Below are positions 8,710-16,199 of a stretch of DNA of 64,000 bases, piece after piece. The stretch comes from Faunimonas pinastri (GTDB lineage: Bacteria > Pseudomonadota > Alphaproteobacteria > Rhizobiales > Afifellaceae). The stretch spans positions 186,001 to 250,000 of the forward strand of contig NZ_FOFG01000002.1 in the NCBI RefSeq assembly GCF_900110915.1. Direction: 5' to 3'. The stretch's first letter is position 1. Every line of letters starts with the position of its first letter. Under the pieces are notes generated by a model. It saw nothing but the letters and a program-made list of their open reading frames with translations, made no database searches and was not told where the DNA came from. The position numbers and the translations under genes were made by a program.

Positions 8710-9375
8710 TCAGCCGAAGCTCAGGGTCTGGCATTCGGACAGGAACTGCCGCTGCATCTCGGCATCGTCGCGCAAGCTGCCGAAATAGCAGGTGCTCACC
8801 ATCCGCCCCTTGTGGCTGGACCGGACGCCGCGATGCGTCTTGCACATATGCACGGCACTGATGCGAACCGCGAGACCGCGCGGCTTGGTCAGCTTCTCGA
8901 TATAGTCGCCGATCTGCATCGTCAGCTCTTCCTGGATCTGCAGTCGGGAGCCGAAATATTCCACGATACGGTCGTACTTGGAGAGGCCGATGATCTTGCC
9001 GTCCTTCTCCGGCAGGATCCCGATCATCACCTCGCCGTAAATCGGCATCATGTGGTGCGCGCAGGTGGAGCGCAGATCGATGGGTCCCGTTACGATAAGC
9101 TGGTCGAACCGGGTCGCATTGTCGAACTCGGTGATAGCCGGAGGCTCGTCGTAGCGTCCGGCCATGGTTTCATAGACGAACATCTTCGACACACGCTCCG
9201 GCGTGTCGCGCGTATTATGGTCGTTGCGGTAATCGATCTTCAGGATGTCGAACAGCTCGGCGATCTTTCGCGCCGCGGCCTTTGTCATCGCCGCGCGCTC
9301 ATCTGAATCAGGCGTCGGACTCAACGATTCATTGCAAAGCCTGGCGTCTTGAACGCCTTCAACATCCCGATTCAT
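8710..9375 (-). CDS. folE: GTP cyclohydrolase I
   Basis: Homodecameric zinc enzyme that opens GTP to 7,8-dihydroneopterin triphosphate, the first step of folate and pterin synthesis. Core motifs are present: RDTPERVSKM, the zinc ligand region STCAHHMMPIYGEV (Cys and His), GLSKYDRIVEYF and the third ligand Cys in VHMCKTHRGV. The chosen start (9375) has AAGAAGAG six bases upstream and gives 221 residues, the usual size. Starts at 9399 (MPFQEEL) and 9462 are also open. folM and folK lie a few kb away, separated by two unrelated genes. Confidence 0.93.
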   Translation of the reverse strand: MNRDVEGVQDARLCNESLSPTPDSDERAAMTKAAARKIAELFDILKIDYRNDHNTRDTPERVSKMFVYETMAGRYDEPPAITEFDNATRFDQLIVTGPIDLRSTCAHHMMPIYGEVMIGILPEKDGKIIGLSKYDRIVEYFGSRLQIQEELTMQIGDYIEKLTKPRGLAVRISAVHMCKTHRGVRSSHKGRMVSTCYFGSLRDDAEMQRQFLSECQTLSFG

Positions 9376-9588
9376 CTGCAACTCTTCTTGAAACGGCATG
9401 TCGTAATCCCGCGTGGAATCCCTTGTCAAGGATTTGGAAACCATAGGTGGCAACGCCCGCACTGCCCGGGGATAAATCGGGCCGTTTGGATATTCTCGTG
9501 AAAGAAGAAGGTCTTACCTTCACGAACCGTTTATTTTCCGAAGGCACCCTGTCACCGTCGCACGATTCGTTTTAAGCTGGGAAATTGC

Positions 9589-10140
9589 ATGAAGATCAAC
9601 CTGCGCGTGCCCGATGCGATGCTCCTGATCGCGCTCTGCGTGTCCTGCACGCAGATGCCCGCCCGGGCAGCGACGCTGCTGGCCCAGAACGATCCCTCCC
9701 CGCCCGCGACCGCTGCCGTGCCGATGGACAAACCGATCCTGACGATCTCGGGCAACATCACGGCCGATGGTGGGAGCGCAAGCTTCAGCCGCAAGCAATT
9801 GGAGGCGATCGGCCTCGTAAAGATCACGACCAAGACGCCCTGGTATCCCCGCGTCTCCACCTTCGAGGGAGTGCCGCTCAAGAAGCTGCTGGATTCGGTG
9901 GGAGCGCATGGCACGACGCTTACGGCCGTCGCGTTGAACGATTATTCCAGCGATATCCCGCTGTCCGACATCGAGCAGTACCCGGTGATCCTGGCGATGA
10001 AGCGGGACGGCGACTTCATGCCCGTTTCCGACAAGGGGCCGCTTTTCGTGATGTATCCCTTCGACAGCCGTCCCGAATTGCAGGACCAGAAATATTACGG
10101 ACGCGCGGTCTGGCAGATCAGCAAGCTCGTGGTTCACTAA
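9589..10140 (+). CDS. Secreted SUOX-fold (molybdopterin-binding-like) protein
   Basis: A 183-residue exported protein: signal peptide to about residue 28 (cleavage after PARA), then one oxidoreductase molybdopterin-binding domain as in sulfite oxidase. It reads LTISGNITADG near 48, FEGVPLKKLLD near 88, and ends GRAVWQISKLVV. True sulfite-oxidase domains bind molybdenum through a cysteine, but the mature part here has no cysteine, so a catalytic molybdenum centre is unlikely. The next gene (49 bp downstream) is a membrane GGDEF-EAL protein with an extracytoplasmic domain. Pairing of such small domains with c-di-GMP sensors suggests a periplasmic sensor or ligand-binding role (inference). Confidence 0.75.
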   Translation: MKINLRVPDAMLLIALCVSCTQMPARAATLLAQNDPSPPATAAVPMDKPILTISGNITADGGSASFSRKQLEAIGLVKITTKTPWYPRVSTFEGVPLKKLLDSVGAHGTTLTAVALNDYSSDIPLSDIEQYPVILAMKRDGDFMPVSDKGPLFVMYPFDSRPELQDQKYYGRAVWQISKLVVH

Positions 10141-10188
10141 AGGAACATGATCCACATCGCGGCTTCCAGCCGGCCCGGAGGCCCCTGA

Positions 10189-12552
10189 ATGTTCAGGCTG
10201 CAACGGATCCAGGTCCTTCTCGTGGCGGTGATCGTGGTCTTCGTCATGGCCGCGATCTACATTTCCGCGCTCGTCCTGGAGCGACAGAAGGTGCTGAGCC
10301 AGGCTTCCCGCTACAGCGTGGTCTGGCCGACGAGCCAGGCGACTTCCGAGTTCGCGCGGCTGGAGCAGCGGATCAGCGCCTTCGGACGCGGCAACGCCGA
10401 ACCGGAGGAAGTGCAGCTTCGCTTCGACATCATAGTCAACCGCTTCGGCGTGCTGCAGGGCGGCGATCTCCGGGAGTTCATCGCCTCGTCGCCTTACGCA
10501 CAAAAGGTGATGGCCGACTTTCGCCGGACCGTTGAAGCGGCCCGACCGCTGATCGCCGGCATCGGGCCCGGCACCGATCTCGACGCGCTCCTGAGCATCC
10601 TGACACCCATGGATTCGGAGATCGCGCGTCTTGCGGCTCTGGCCAATGAATGGGATGCCGCGCGCATCAGCACCGACCGCGACCAGCTCCTGCGGCTGCA
10701 CTGGACGTTTTCGGCGATTTCCATCGGGCTGATCTTCTGCGGCATGGCGCTGATCGGCCTGCTGCTCTGGCAGAACAAGTCGCTCCAGCAAGCGCAGCGG
10801 GCGCTGCAAGCCCTGACGACCGATCTTCAGGCCACCTCGGACGAGCTCACCTCGACCAACGCAGCCCTCCGCACGCAGAACGCGCGGTTCGACGCCGCGC
10901 TGAACAACATGATCCAGGCCCTCTGCATGGTGGATGCGGAGAATCGGCTGATCGTCTGCAACAATCGCTACGTCGAGCTGTTCGGGCTGGACCCGAACGC
11001 GCTGCGCCCCGGCACGTCGATCATGGAACTGGCGGAAAGAAGCTCGCTGGGCCAGAGCGCGGGCGGGTCGGTTCTGTCGGAGATCCTGCGACGGCAGCTC
11101 TTCCTGTTCCGCGCCAAGCCGCTCGACAGCTATTCGGAAAACCTTTCCGACGGACGCACCATCGCGATCTCGCACCGGCCGATGGCCGATGGCGGCTGGG
11201 TCGCCACGTATCAGGATGTCACGGAGCGTCGGCGCGCCGAAGATCGCATCCATCACATGGCGCACCATGACGGGCTGACCGATCTGCCGAACCGGCTTCT
11301 CCTGCGGCAGAAGATGGAGGAAGGACTGTCGCGTCTCCAGCGCTACAACCAGCCTTTCGCCATCCTGTGCCTGGACCTGAACCGCTTCAAGATCATCAAC
11401 GACACGCTCGGCCACGGCGTCGGCGACGCGCTGCTTCAGGCCGTGGCCAAGCGGCTGCAGGACACTGTCCGGGAGACTGACGTCGTGGCGCGTCTGGGCG
11501 GCGACGAATTCGCGATCCTGCAGCTCGATGCCGACCAGCCCCGGAGCTCCGATGCCTTGGCGCGAAGGATCGTCGAGGTGCTGGACGCGCCCTACCTGCT
11601 GGAAGGCCACCAGATCCTGGTCAGCACGAGCATCGGCATCGCGATCGCGCCCACGGATGGCCGCCACGCCGACCAGTTGCTGCGCAACGCCGATATCGCA
11701 CTCTACCGGGTCAAGGGAGACGGCCGCACCGGCCACCGCTTCTTCGAACAGGAGATGGACGCGCAGCTTCAGTCGCGCCGGCATCTGGAGCAGGATCTCA
11801 TCCAGGCACTGAAAGCCGGCGAGTTCGCCCTGCATTACCAGCCGCTGGTCGATCTCGCGAGCAATCAGATCAGTGAGTGCGAAGCGCTTTTGCGCTGGCA
11901 TCATCCCGAGCGGGGCATGGTGCCGCCGGGCGAGTTCATCCGCGTGGCCGAAGAGATCGGCCTCATCATCCAGCTCGGCGAATGGGTGCTGCAGCAGGCC
12001 TGCCGCGAAGCGGTGAGCTGGCCTATTCCGGCGCGGGTGAAGGTCAATCTCTCCCCCATTCAGTTCGTGGACCAGAACCTGGTGCGAACGGTGAAGCGGG
12101 CCTTGGAAGAATCCGGCCTGCCTTCCTCCCGGCTGGGCGTCGAGATCACCGAATCCGTCCTTCTGCAGAACAACGAGGCGACGCTTGCCACGCTGCACGA
12201 ACTGCGCCAGCTGGGCATCTCCATCGCCATGGACGATTTCGGCACGGGCTACTCGTCGCTCAGCTATCTGCGCAGCTTCCCCTTCGACCAGATCAAGATC
12301 GACCAGTCGTTCATCCGCGATCTCATGCTGCGGAACGATTGCCGCGCCATCGTGGATTCCATCATCAGCCTCGGCCATAGTCTCGGCATGACGACGACGG
12401 CCGAAGGCGTGGAATTGCCGGAGCAGGTCACCGAGCTCCGCAAGCTCGGCTGCGACTTCGCGCAGGGATACCTTTTCGGACGTCCGCAGCCGCTTCACTC
12501 CGTGCAGGAAATGCTGGCGGCGCCGCGCCCACCGCTCGACGACGCGGCCTGA
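10189..12552 (+). CDS. Membrane PAS-GGDEF-EAL protein (c-di-GMP cyclase/phosphodiesterase)
   Basis: A 787-residue signalling protein. It has a transmembrane helix at about 8-30, a periplasmic domain to about 165, a second helix at about 170-193, a coiled-coil linker, a PAS domain (about 235-345, CMVDAENRLIVCNNRYVELF), a GGDEF domain (motif RLGGDEF near 437, with the inhibitory site RETD five residues before it) and an EAL domain (ECEALLRW near 563, DDFGTGYSSL near 682, AEGVE near 740). Both catalytic motifs are intact, so it may make or degrade c-di-GMP depending on its input. The periplasmic domain probably senses together with the exported SUOX-fold protein encoded just upstream (inference). 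Confidence 0.93.
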   Translation: MFRLQRIQVLLVAVIVVFVMAAIYISALVLERQKVLSQASRYSVVWPTSQATSEFARLEQRISAFGRGNAEPEEVQLRFDIIVNRFGVLQGGDLREFIASSPYAQKVMADFRRTVEAARPLIAGIGPGTDLDALLSILTPMDSEIARLAALANEWDAARISTDRDQLLRLHWTFSAISIGLIFCGMALIGLLLWQNKSLQQAQRALQALTTDLQATSDELTSTNAALRTQNARFDAALNNMIQALCMVDAENRLIVCNNRYVELFGLDPNALRPGTSIMELAERSSLGQSAGGSVLSEILRRQLFLFRAKPLDSYSENLSDGRTIAISHRPMADGGWVATYQDVTERRRAEDRIHHMAHHDGLTDLPNRLLLRQKMEEGLSRLQRYNQPFAILCLDLNRFKIINDTLGHGVGDALLQAVAKRLQDTVRETDVVARLGGDEFAILQLDADQPRSSDALARRIVEVLDAPYLLEGHQILVSTSIGIAIAPTDGRHADQLLRNADIALYRVKGDGRTGHRFFEQEMDAQLQSRRHLEQDLIQALKAGEFALHYQPLVDLASNQISECEALLRWHHPERGMVPPGEFIRVAEEIGLIIQLGEWVLQQACREAVSWPIPARVKVNLSPIQFVDQNLVRTVKRALEESGLPSSRLGVEITESVLLQNNEATLATLHELRQLGISIAMDDFGTGYSSLSYLRSFPFDQIKIDQSFIRDLMLRNDCRAIVDSIISLGHSLGMTTTAEGVELPEQVTELRKLGCDFAQGYLFGRPQPLHSVQEMLAAPRPPLDDAA

Positions 12553-12603
12553 CCCGCGGCTGCCGGACTAAAACGCCTTCCCCTCCATCGCAGGACCGCT
12601 TTC

Positions 12604-13335
12604 TTGACCATCGCGCACGATCTCGCCGACGCCATTCTGATCACGGGAGCGGGTCGCCGCGTGGGCCTGCATCTGGCCAGGCGGCTGCTGGCCGCGGGCC
12701 ATCCCGTGATCGCGCATTTCCACACGGAGACCGACGAGACCCGCGCCCTGGAGCGGGACGGCGCGCTTTGCCTTCAGGCGGACCTGACGAAGGAGAGCGA
12801 CGTCCGGACGCTGGCGGCCCGGATATCGGCGGCTGCCCCAAGCCTGCGCGCCATCATTCACAACGCCTCAGCCTTCGAGATCACGTCACCGGATCTCGAG
12901 GCGGCGCTGGCGCAGATGGATCGGATGTTCGCCATCCACGTGCGGGCGCCCTTCATCCTGAATTCGGAGCTCGCGCCACGGCTGCTCGCCACCACGCGCC
13001 CGCATGCCGACATCATCCACATCACCGACATCTACGCCGACAATCCCAACCCGGTCTTCGACGTCTATTGCGCGAGCAAGGCGGCGCTGCAGAACCTCTC
13101 GCTGTCCTTCGCCAAAAAGCTGGCGCCCAAGGTGAAGGTCAACGTGATCCAGCCCGGGCCGATCCTCTTCAAGGAATGGCACGGGGAGGCCATCCGGGCG
13201 AAGGTGCTGGCGGAGACGCTACTCGGCACGGAAGGCGGCGTGGAGGCCATCGCGCTCGCCGCCGAGGCGATCCTCGCCAACCACTACCAGACAGCCGCGA
13301 TCATCGCGGTCGATGGTGGCCGGCGCGTCGGGTAG
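12604..13335 (+). CDS. folM: Pteridine reductase-type SDR (dihydromonapterin reductase-like)
   Basis: Short-chain dehydrogenase/reductase of 243 aa starting at a TTG. The cofactor loop ITGAGRRVG is the Thr-Gly-x-x-x-Arg-x-Gly variant that marks pteridine reductases (FolM, PTR1) and NADPH use. The active site keeps the Tyr-x-x-x-Lys pair in VYCASKAAL, with Asp replacing the usual Ser upstream (HITDIYADN), also typical of FolM. The C-terminus IIAVDGGRRVG is standard for SDRs. FolM makes tetrahydromonapterin or can back up dihydrofolate reductase. Placement near folE and folK supports a pterin role. Its last 117 bp are antisense to the end of folK. Confidence 0.85.
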   Translation: MTIAHDLADAILITGAGRRVGLHLARRLLAAGHPVIAHFHTETDETRALERDGALCLQADLTKESDVRTLAARISAAAPSLRAIIHNASAFEITSPDLEAALAQMDRMFAIHVRAPFILNSELAPRLLATTRPHADIIHITDIYADNPNPVFDVYCASKAALQNLSLSFAKKLAPKVKVNVIQPGPILFKEWHGEAIRAKVLAETLLGTEGGVEAIALAAEAILANHYQTAAIIAVDGGRRVG

Positions 13336-13803
13336 TTTCCGCAGCAGGCAGAGCCTCTCGCCCGCTGCGGGAACGTCGTCACCTTTCAGAAGGGCCAGCA
13401 ACTCGCGGGTCGGCTGCAACAGATAATCTGCTCCGGCGACATCCCGTGGGTCCGGATTCCGCGACGGCAGGCGCAGCAGCAGATCGATATCGGCCGGCCG
13501 GTCGGAGACCTTGCAGTCCGGCGCGCTGCGGTCGCGCCCCAGCGCCGCTTCGATCGCGACACAGACGCTCTTGCACGCCTCCGGCGCAAGCTCGGTGCGG
13601 ATCACCGCGCAGAAGTTGACGAAGCGGCGGTCAGAGACCATGCCGCTCGGCGTGGTGTAGTAAAGCCGGCTCACCAATACGGGGCCGAATTTTTCGATCA
13701 GCCGCGCCAGGATGCGAATGGAATTCGCTTCCGGATCGATGTTGCTGCCGATGCCGAGCACGTAGCCGCCACGGCAATCATTCCACTCGCTTGTGTCACT
13801 CAT
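13219..13803 (-). CDS. folK: HPPK-like pterin pyrophosphokinase
   Basis: A 194-residue protein of the 6-hydroxymethyl-7,8-dihydropterin pyrophosphokinase family, the enzyme that activates the pterin before dihydropteroate formation. It shows YVLGIGSNIDPEAN at the start, RFVNFCAVIRTEL (the substrate-binding Asn) and DRPADIDLLLRL, whose two Asp residues bind magnesium. Start 13803 (MSDTSEWND) fits the family; the frame stays open upstream. The recognisable domain ends near residue 155. The remaining 39 residues (from about LRKLPDAP) are encoded wholly antisense to folM and look like read-through after loss of a stop. The sequence is divergent, so a specialised pterin role is possible. Confidence 0.8.
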   Translation of the reverse strand: MSDTSEWNDCRGGYVLGIGSNIDPEANSIRILARLIEKFGPVLVSRLYYTTPSGMVSDRRFVNFCAVIRTELAPEACKSVCVAIEAALGRDRSAPDCKVSDRPADIDLLLRLPSRNPDPRDVAGADYLLQPTRELLALLKGDDVPAAGERLCLLRKLPDAPATIDRDDRGCLVVVGEDRLGGERDGLHAAFRAE

Positions 13804-14056
13804 CACGTCGGACCGTCTCTGCCGCCGCGACTTTCGCGCGGCTCCTCCCTGAACTGCCGGCGAATCGTCCGGTTGTTCAGGGAGGAGCAAAGCTCAGGAC
13901 GGCGTGCGAGGCCAAGCGAAGAACATACGCGATGGCTTCCATCCCCGCCCAAAGAGGGATGCGGCTCAGCCGGATGCGCTGGCAGCATGCCCGATAACCT
14001 GCTGGCCGGACGTTGTAGTCCCATGTCATTGGTTCCACAGGCGGAGGCACCACCCC

Positions 14057-14710
14057 ATGCCGATGATCTCCGAGCGGCTCGGAATGGCCTTCTTCCCGAT
14101 CCCGAAGAATGCCGGCACCAGCGTGCGGTACGCGATGTTCGAACTGGAGAACGGCAGGGGCTTCAAGCCGGAATCCCTTCCCGACGGCAGGCTCTCCGCC
14201 CTGTTCATGACCTGTCCGGCCCTGCCGTTCGAGCAAATCGCCCAGGGGCCGGTGGCGGGGCTCACCAGGTTTGCCGTGGTTCGCGATCCTCTCGAGCGGG
14301 TCGTTTCCGCCTACAAGAACCGCGTGCTCTTCTACCGCGAGCTCGAAACGGCTGATTACACCCGGTACAACCTGCCCGACTGGCTTCCGCGGTCGCCCGA
14401 CATCAACACCTTCATTTCGCTTCTCGACTATTACCGGAAGATGCCCGTGATGGCGCATCACACGCGCCATCAGCGCGTCTATCTCGGGCCGGATCTCGCG
14501 TTCTTCGACCGGCTATTCCAGATGCACGAACTCCCGGAACTGGCCGATTTCCTTTCCGAACGCTCGGGCAGACCGGTGGCACTCGGCAAATTGCGCAATG
14601 ACGGGCCGCAGGTCCCGCTCGACACCGTTTCCGATGAGAGCCGACGCAGGCTGCGCCGCTATTACGACATCGATTACGCCCTGCTCGGTGACAGATATTG
14701 CCGGCACTAG
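14057..14710 (+). CDS. Sulfotransferase family 2-like protein
   Basis: A 217-residue cytoplasmic protein related to carbohydrate sulfotransferases (Sulfotransfer_2). The PAPS 5'-phosphosulfate loop is FFPIPKNAGTSVR near residue 10, and the 3'-phosphate motif RDPLERVVSAYKN is near residue 76. Later VMAHHTRHQRVYLG matches the usual substrate-side region. The start is supported by GCGGAGG nine bases upstream. It stands alone, with pterin genes upstream and a gene-poor stretch downstream. It probably sulfates a surface glycan; the acceptor is unknown. Confidence 0.75.
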   Translation: MPMISERLGMAFFPIPKNAGTSVRYAMFELENGRGFKPESLPDGRLSALFMTCPALPFEQIAQGPVAGLTRFAVVRDPLERVVSAYKNRVLFYRELETADYTRYNLPDWLPRSPDINTFISLLDYYRKMPVMAHHTRHQRVYLGPDLAFFDRLFQMHELPELADFLSERSGRPVALGKLRNDGPQVPLDTVSDESRRRLRRYYDIDYALLGDRYCRH

Positions 14711-15452
14711 GCCGCACCGTGCGAGAGGTCAGGAGTGATCTCCCCGGGTCGGGTCGGCGAAAAGCGGCAGCCGCTTCGTGGTTTCCTCTGCCCCAGCGGA
14801 CTTGAAGAACGCGTAGCCCTGCCCTGGCGACAGCCGAATACCCTGACCTTTCCGCCGACCCTTCGGCCTCGATCCCTGCAGCGACGCCGTTCATCCCAAG
14901 TTGCCGCTCCGGGATATCGTGCTTGGCCGGCACGGATAACGCGGCTGGAGAAGACGTCCCCGGACCCTTCGCACCAGATCTTCGCAGATTACCTCGAGTG
15001 CCAGCCCGTCCACGCACGAGCGGAGACGCTCCGCCGTCGGAGAAAGAAGCTTTCCCCTCCCGATTCTTCAGGAATATCCCTTCGGATCCTGTCGATCACT
15101 CGTCAGTCACCGCCCCTACCCGCGCCAGCCACAGCCCTCTTGCAAGCAGCATTGCCTTAAGGCGAGGAGGCGGTCGAAGGTTCGAGCTGTGCCGATCTTT
15201 CGGCCGAAAACCTGTCCTGCGAGCTTGGTCGTCCGGCCGGTCGGGAAACAGGCACACGTCCAAGTCAACGTCTTCACTAACGAGACAGGCGCGTTCGTGG
15301 AACACCCGCCTTCGGAGACGGCGTGGCCGACACATGACGATCGGAACCGGTAAGCAGATACCGACCGAAGCAGAATTTAAAGAGAAAGGAGATCGAATGT
15401 TTCGTCTCGTAGAGACGTAGTCGCGCACGACGCAAACGCGCAGCGACTTCCG
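14711..15452. other. Gene-poor stretch next to tRNA-Asp
   Basis: About 740 bp with no convincing gene. Open frames exist on both strands, but their translations are Arg/Ser/Pro-rich without recognisable motifs or ribosome sites. Near 15380-15419 an AAAGGAG site precedes a 7-codon frame (MFRLVET, stop TAG) that contains the small dyad GTCTC-GTA-GAGAC. The stretch could be decayed sequence or hold an unrecognised RNA. Confidence 0.4.
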
Positions 15453-15481
15453 AAAAGCCACTCCATCAAGAGATGGAGTGG
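15453..15481 (-). terminator. Terminator of tRNA-Asp
   Basis: Read on the - strand, a perfect 10-bp stem CCACTCCATC / GATGGAGTGG with a 4-base loop is followed by CTTTT. The 5' arm begins inside the encoded CCA end of the tRNA. Confidence 0.8.
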
Positions 15482-15555
15482 CGGGAGTGACGGGGCTCGA
15501 ACCCGCGACCTCCGGCGTGACAGGCCGGCACTCTAACCAACTGAGCTACACCCCC
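15479..15555 (-). tRNA. tRNA-Asp (anticodon GTC)
   Basis: Cloverleaf read on the - strand: acceptor GGGGGTG pairing with CACTCCC (one G-T), D arm beginning TAGCTCAGTTGG, anticodon loop CTGTCAC with GTC, T arm GCGGG-TTCGAGC-CCCGT, discriminator G and an encoded CCA. It is 77 bases long and a terminator overlaps its end. Confidence 0.97.
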
Positions 15556-15674
15556 GCAGCGATCCGAAGCAATGTCCGTCCCGCGGTGTAGGCGGAATAG
15601 GACACCCACCCCGCCCTGTCAAGCGGGTCACCAGGAGCATCAAAGTTGTCCACAGCCTCGCGTTTTTTGCCTGC

Positions 15675-16055
15675 TCACACGCCCCAAAGCGTCCGCCCGA
15701 TCGCGAGCGCAGCCACGAGCCCGACCATCGAGGCGGCCAGGGACATCACGATGTAGAGCGCCGCGAGACCATAGGCCCCGCGCTCGAACAGCACGACGCT
15801 GTCCAGCGAGAAGGTCGAGAAAGTCGTGAAGCCGCCGAGCACCCCCGTCGTGAGAAAAAGCCGGACGGCAGCGGCGTTCCCCATCTTCAGCGCGAAGAAC
15901 GCCGTCAGCAGCCCCATGGCGCAGGAGCCGACGATATTCACGGCAAGGGTTCCATAGGCGAAGCCGGAGCCCAGAAGGCGCAGGCAGAGCACATTGACAC
16001 CGTGGCGCAGGGCGCCGCCAATTCCCGCGCCGAGAAAAACAATCAAAGCGTTCAT
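15675..16055 (-). CDS. crcB: Fluoride channel CrcB/FluC
   Basis: Small inner-membrane protein (126 aa from the chosen start) that exports fluoride as a dual-topology dimer. Four hydrophobic helices are visible. Family motifs are present: LGAGIGGALRHG near the N-terminus (Gly-Ala-Arg signature), the conserved polar Asn in AVNIVGSC, and the pore segment GGFTTFSTFSLD with the phenylalanine box. The frame is open upstream to 16121; start 16055 places GAGIGG at the usual distance. No fluoride riboswitch was recognised in the short upstream region. It is divergent from a diguanylate cyclase gene. Confidence 0.9.
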   Translation of the reverse strand: MNALIVFLGAGIGGALRHGVNVLCLRLLGSGFAYGTLAVNIVGSCAMGLLTAFFALKMGNAAAVRLFLTTGVLGGFTTFSTFSLDSVVLFERGAYGLAALYIVMSLAASMVGLVAALAIGRTLWGV

Positions 16056-16199
16056 CGCGATCCATTCGAACATTCGGGCCATGGGCGCGGAGCCAGTTCC
16101 TGCCCCGTGTTGGCCAGACAATTAAGCATCATGAAAACACAACGGAGCAACAGGAACCGATTTTACCCCCTGAGCGTTGGCGCACGGGAGATATATTGT

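Noticed and set aside
9520-12498. Very long open frame (992 codons) on the - strand
   Set aside because: It is antisense to the GGDEF-EAL and SUOX-fold genes; the translation is Arg/His/Asp-rich with no family motif, a GC-rich mirror frame.
15096-15461. A 121-codon - strand frame next to tRNA-Asp
   Set aside because: Arg-rich, no ribosome site, no motifs, and it overlaps the tRNA terminator region.
15556-16199. Fluoride riboswitch for crcB
   Set aside because: The short region upstream of crcB lacks the conserved riboswitch core.
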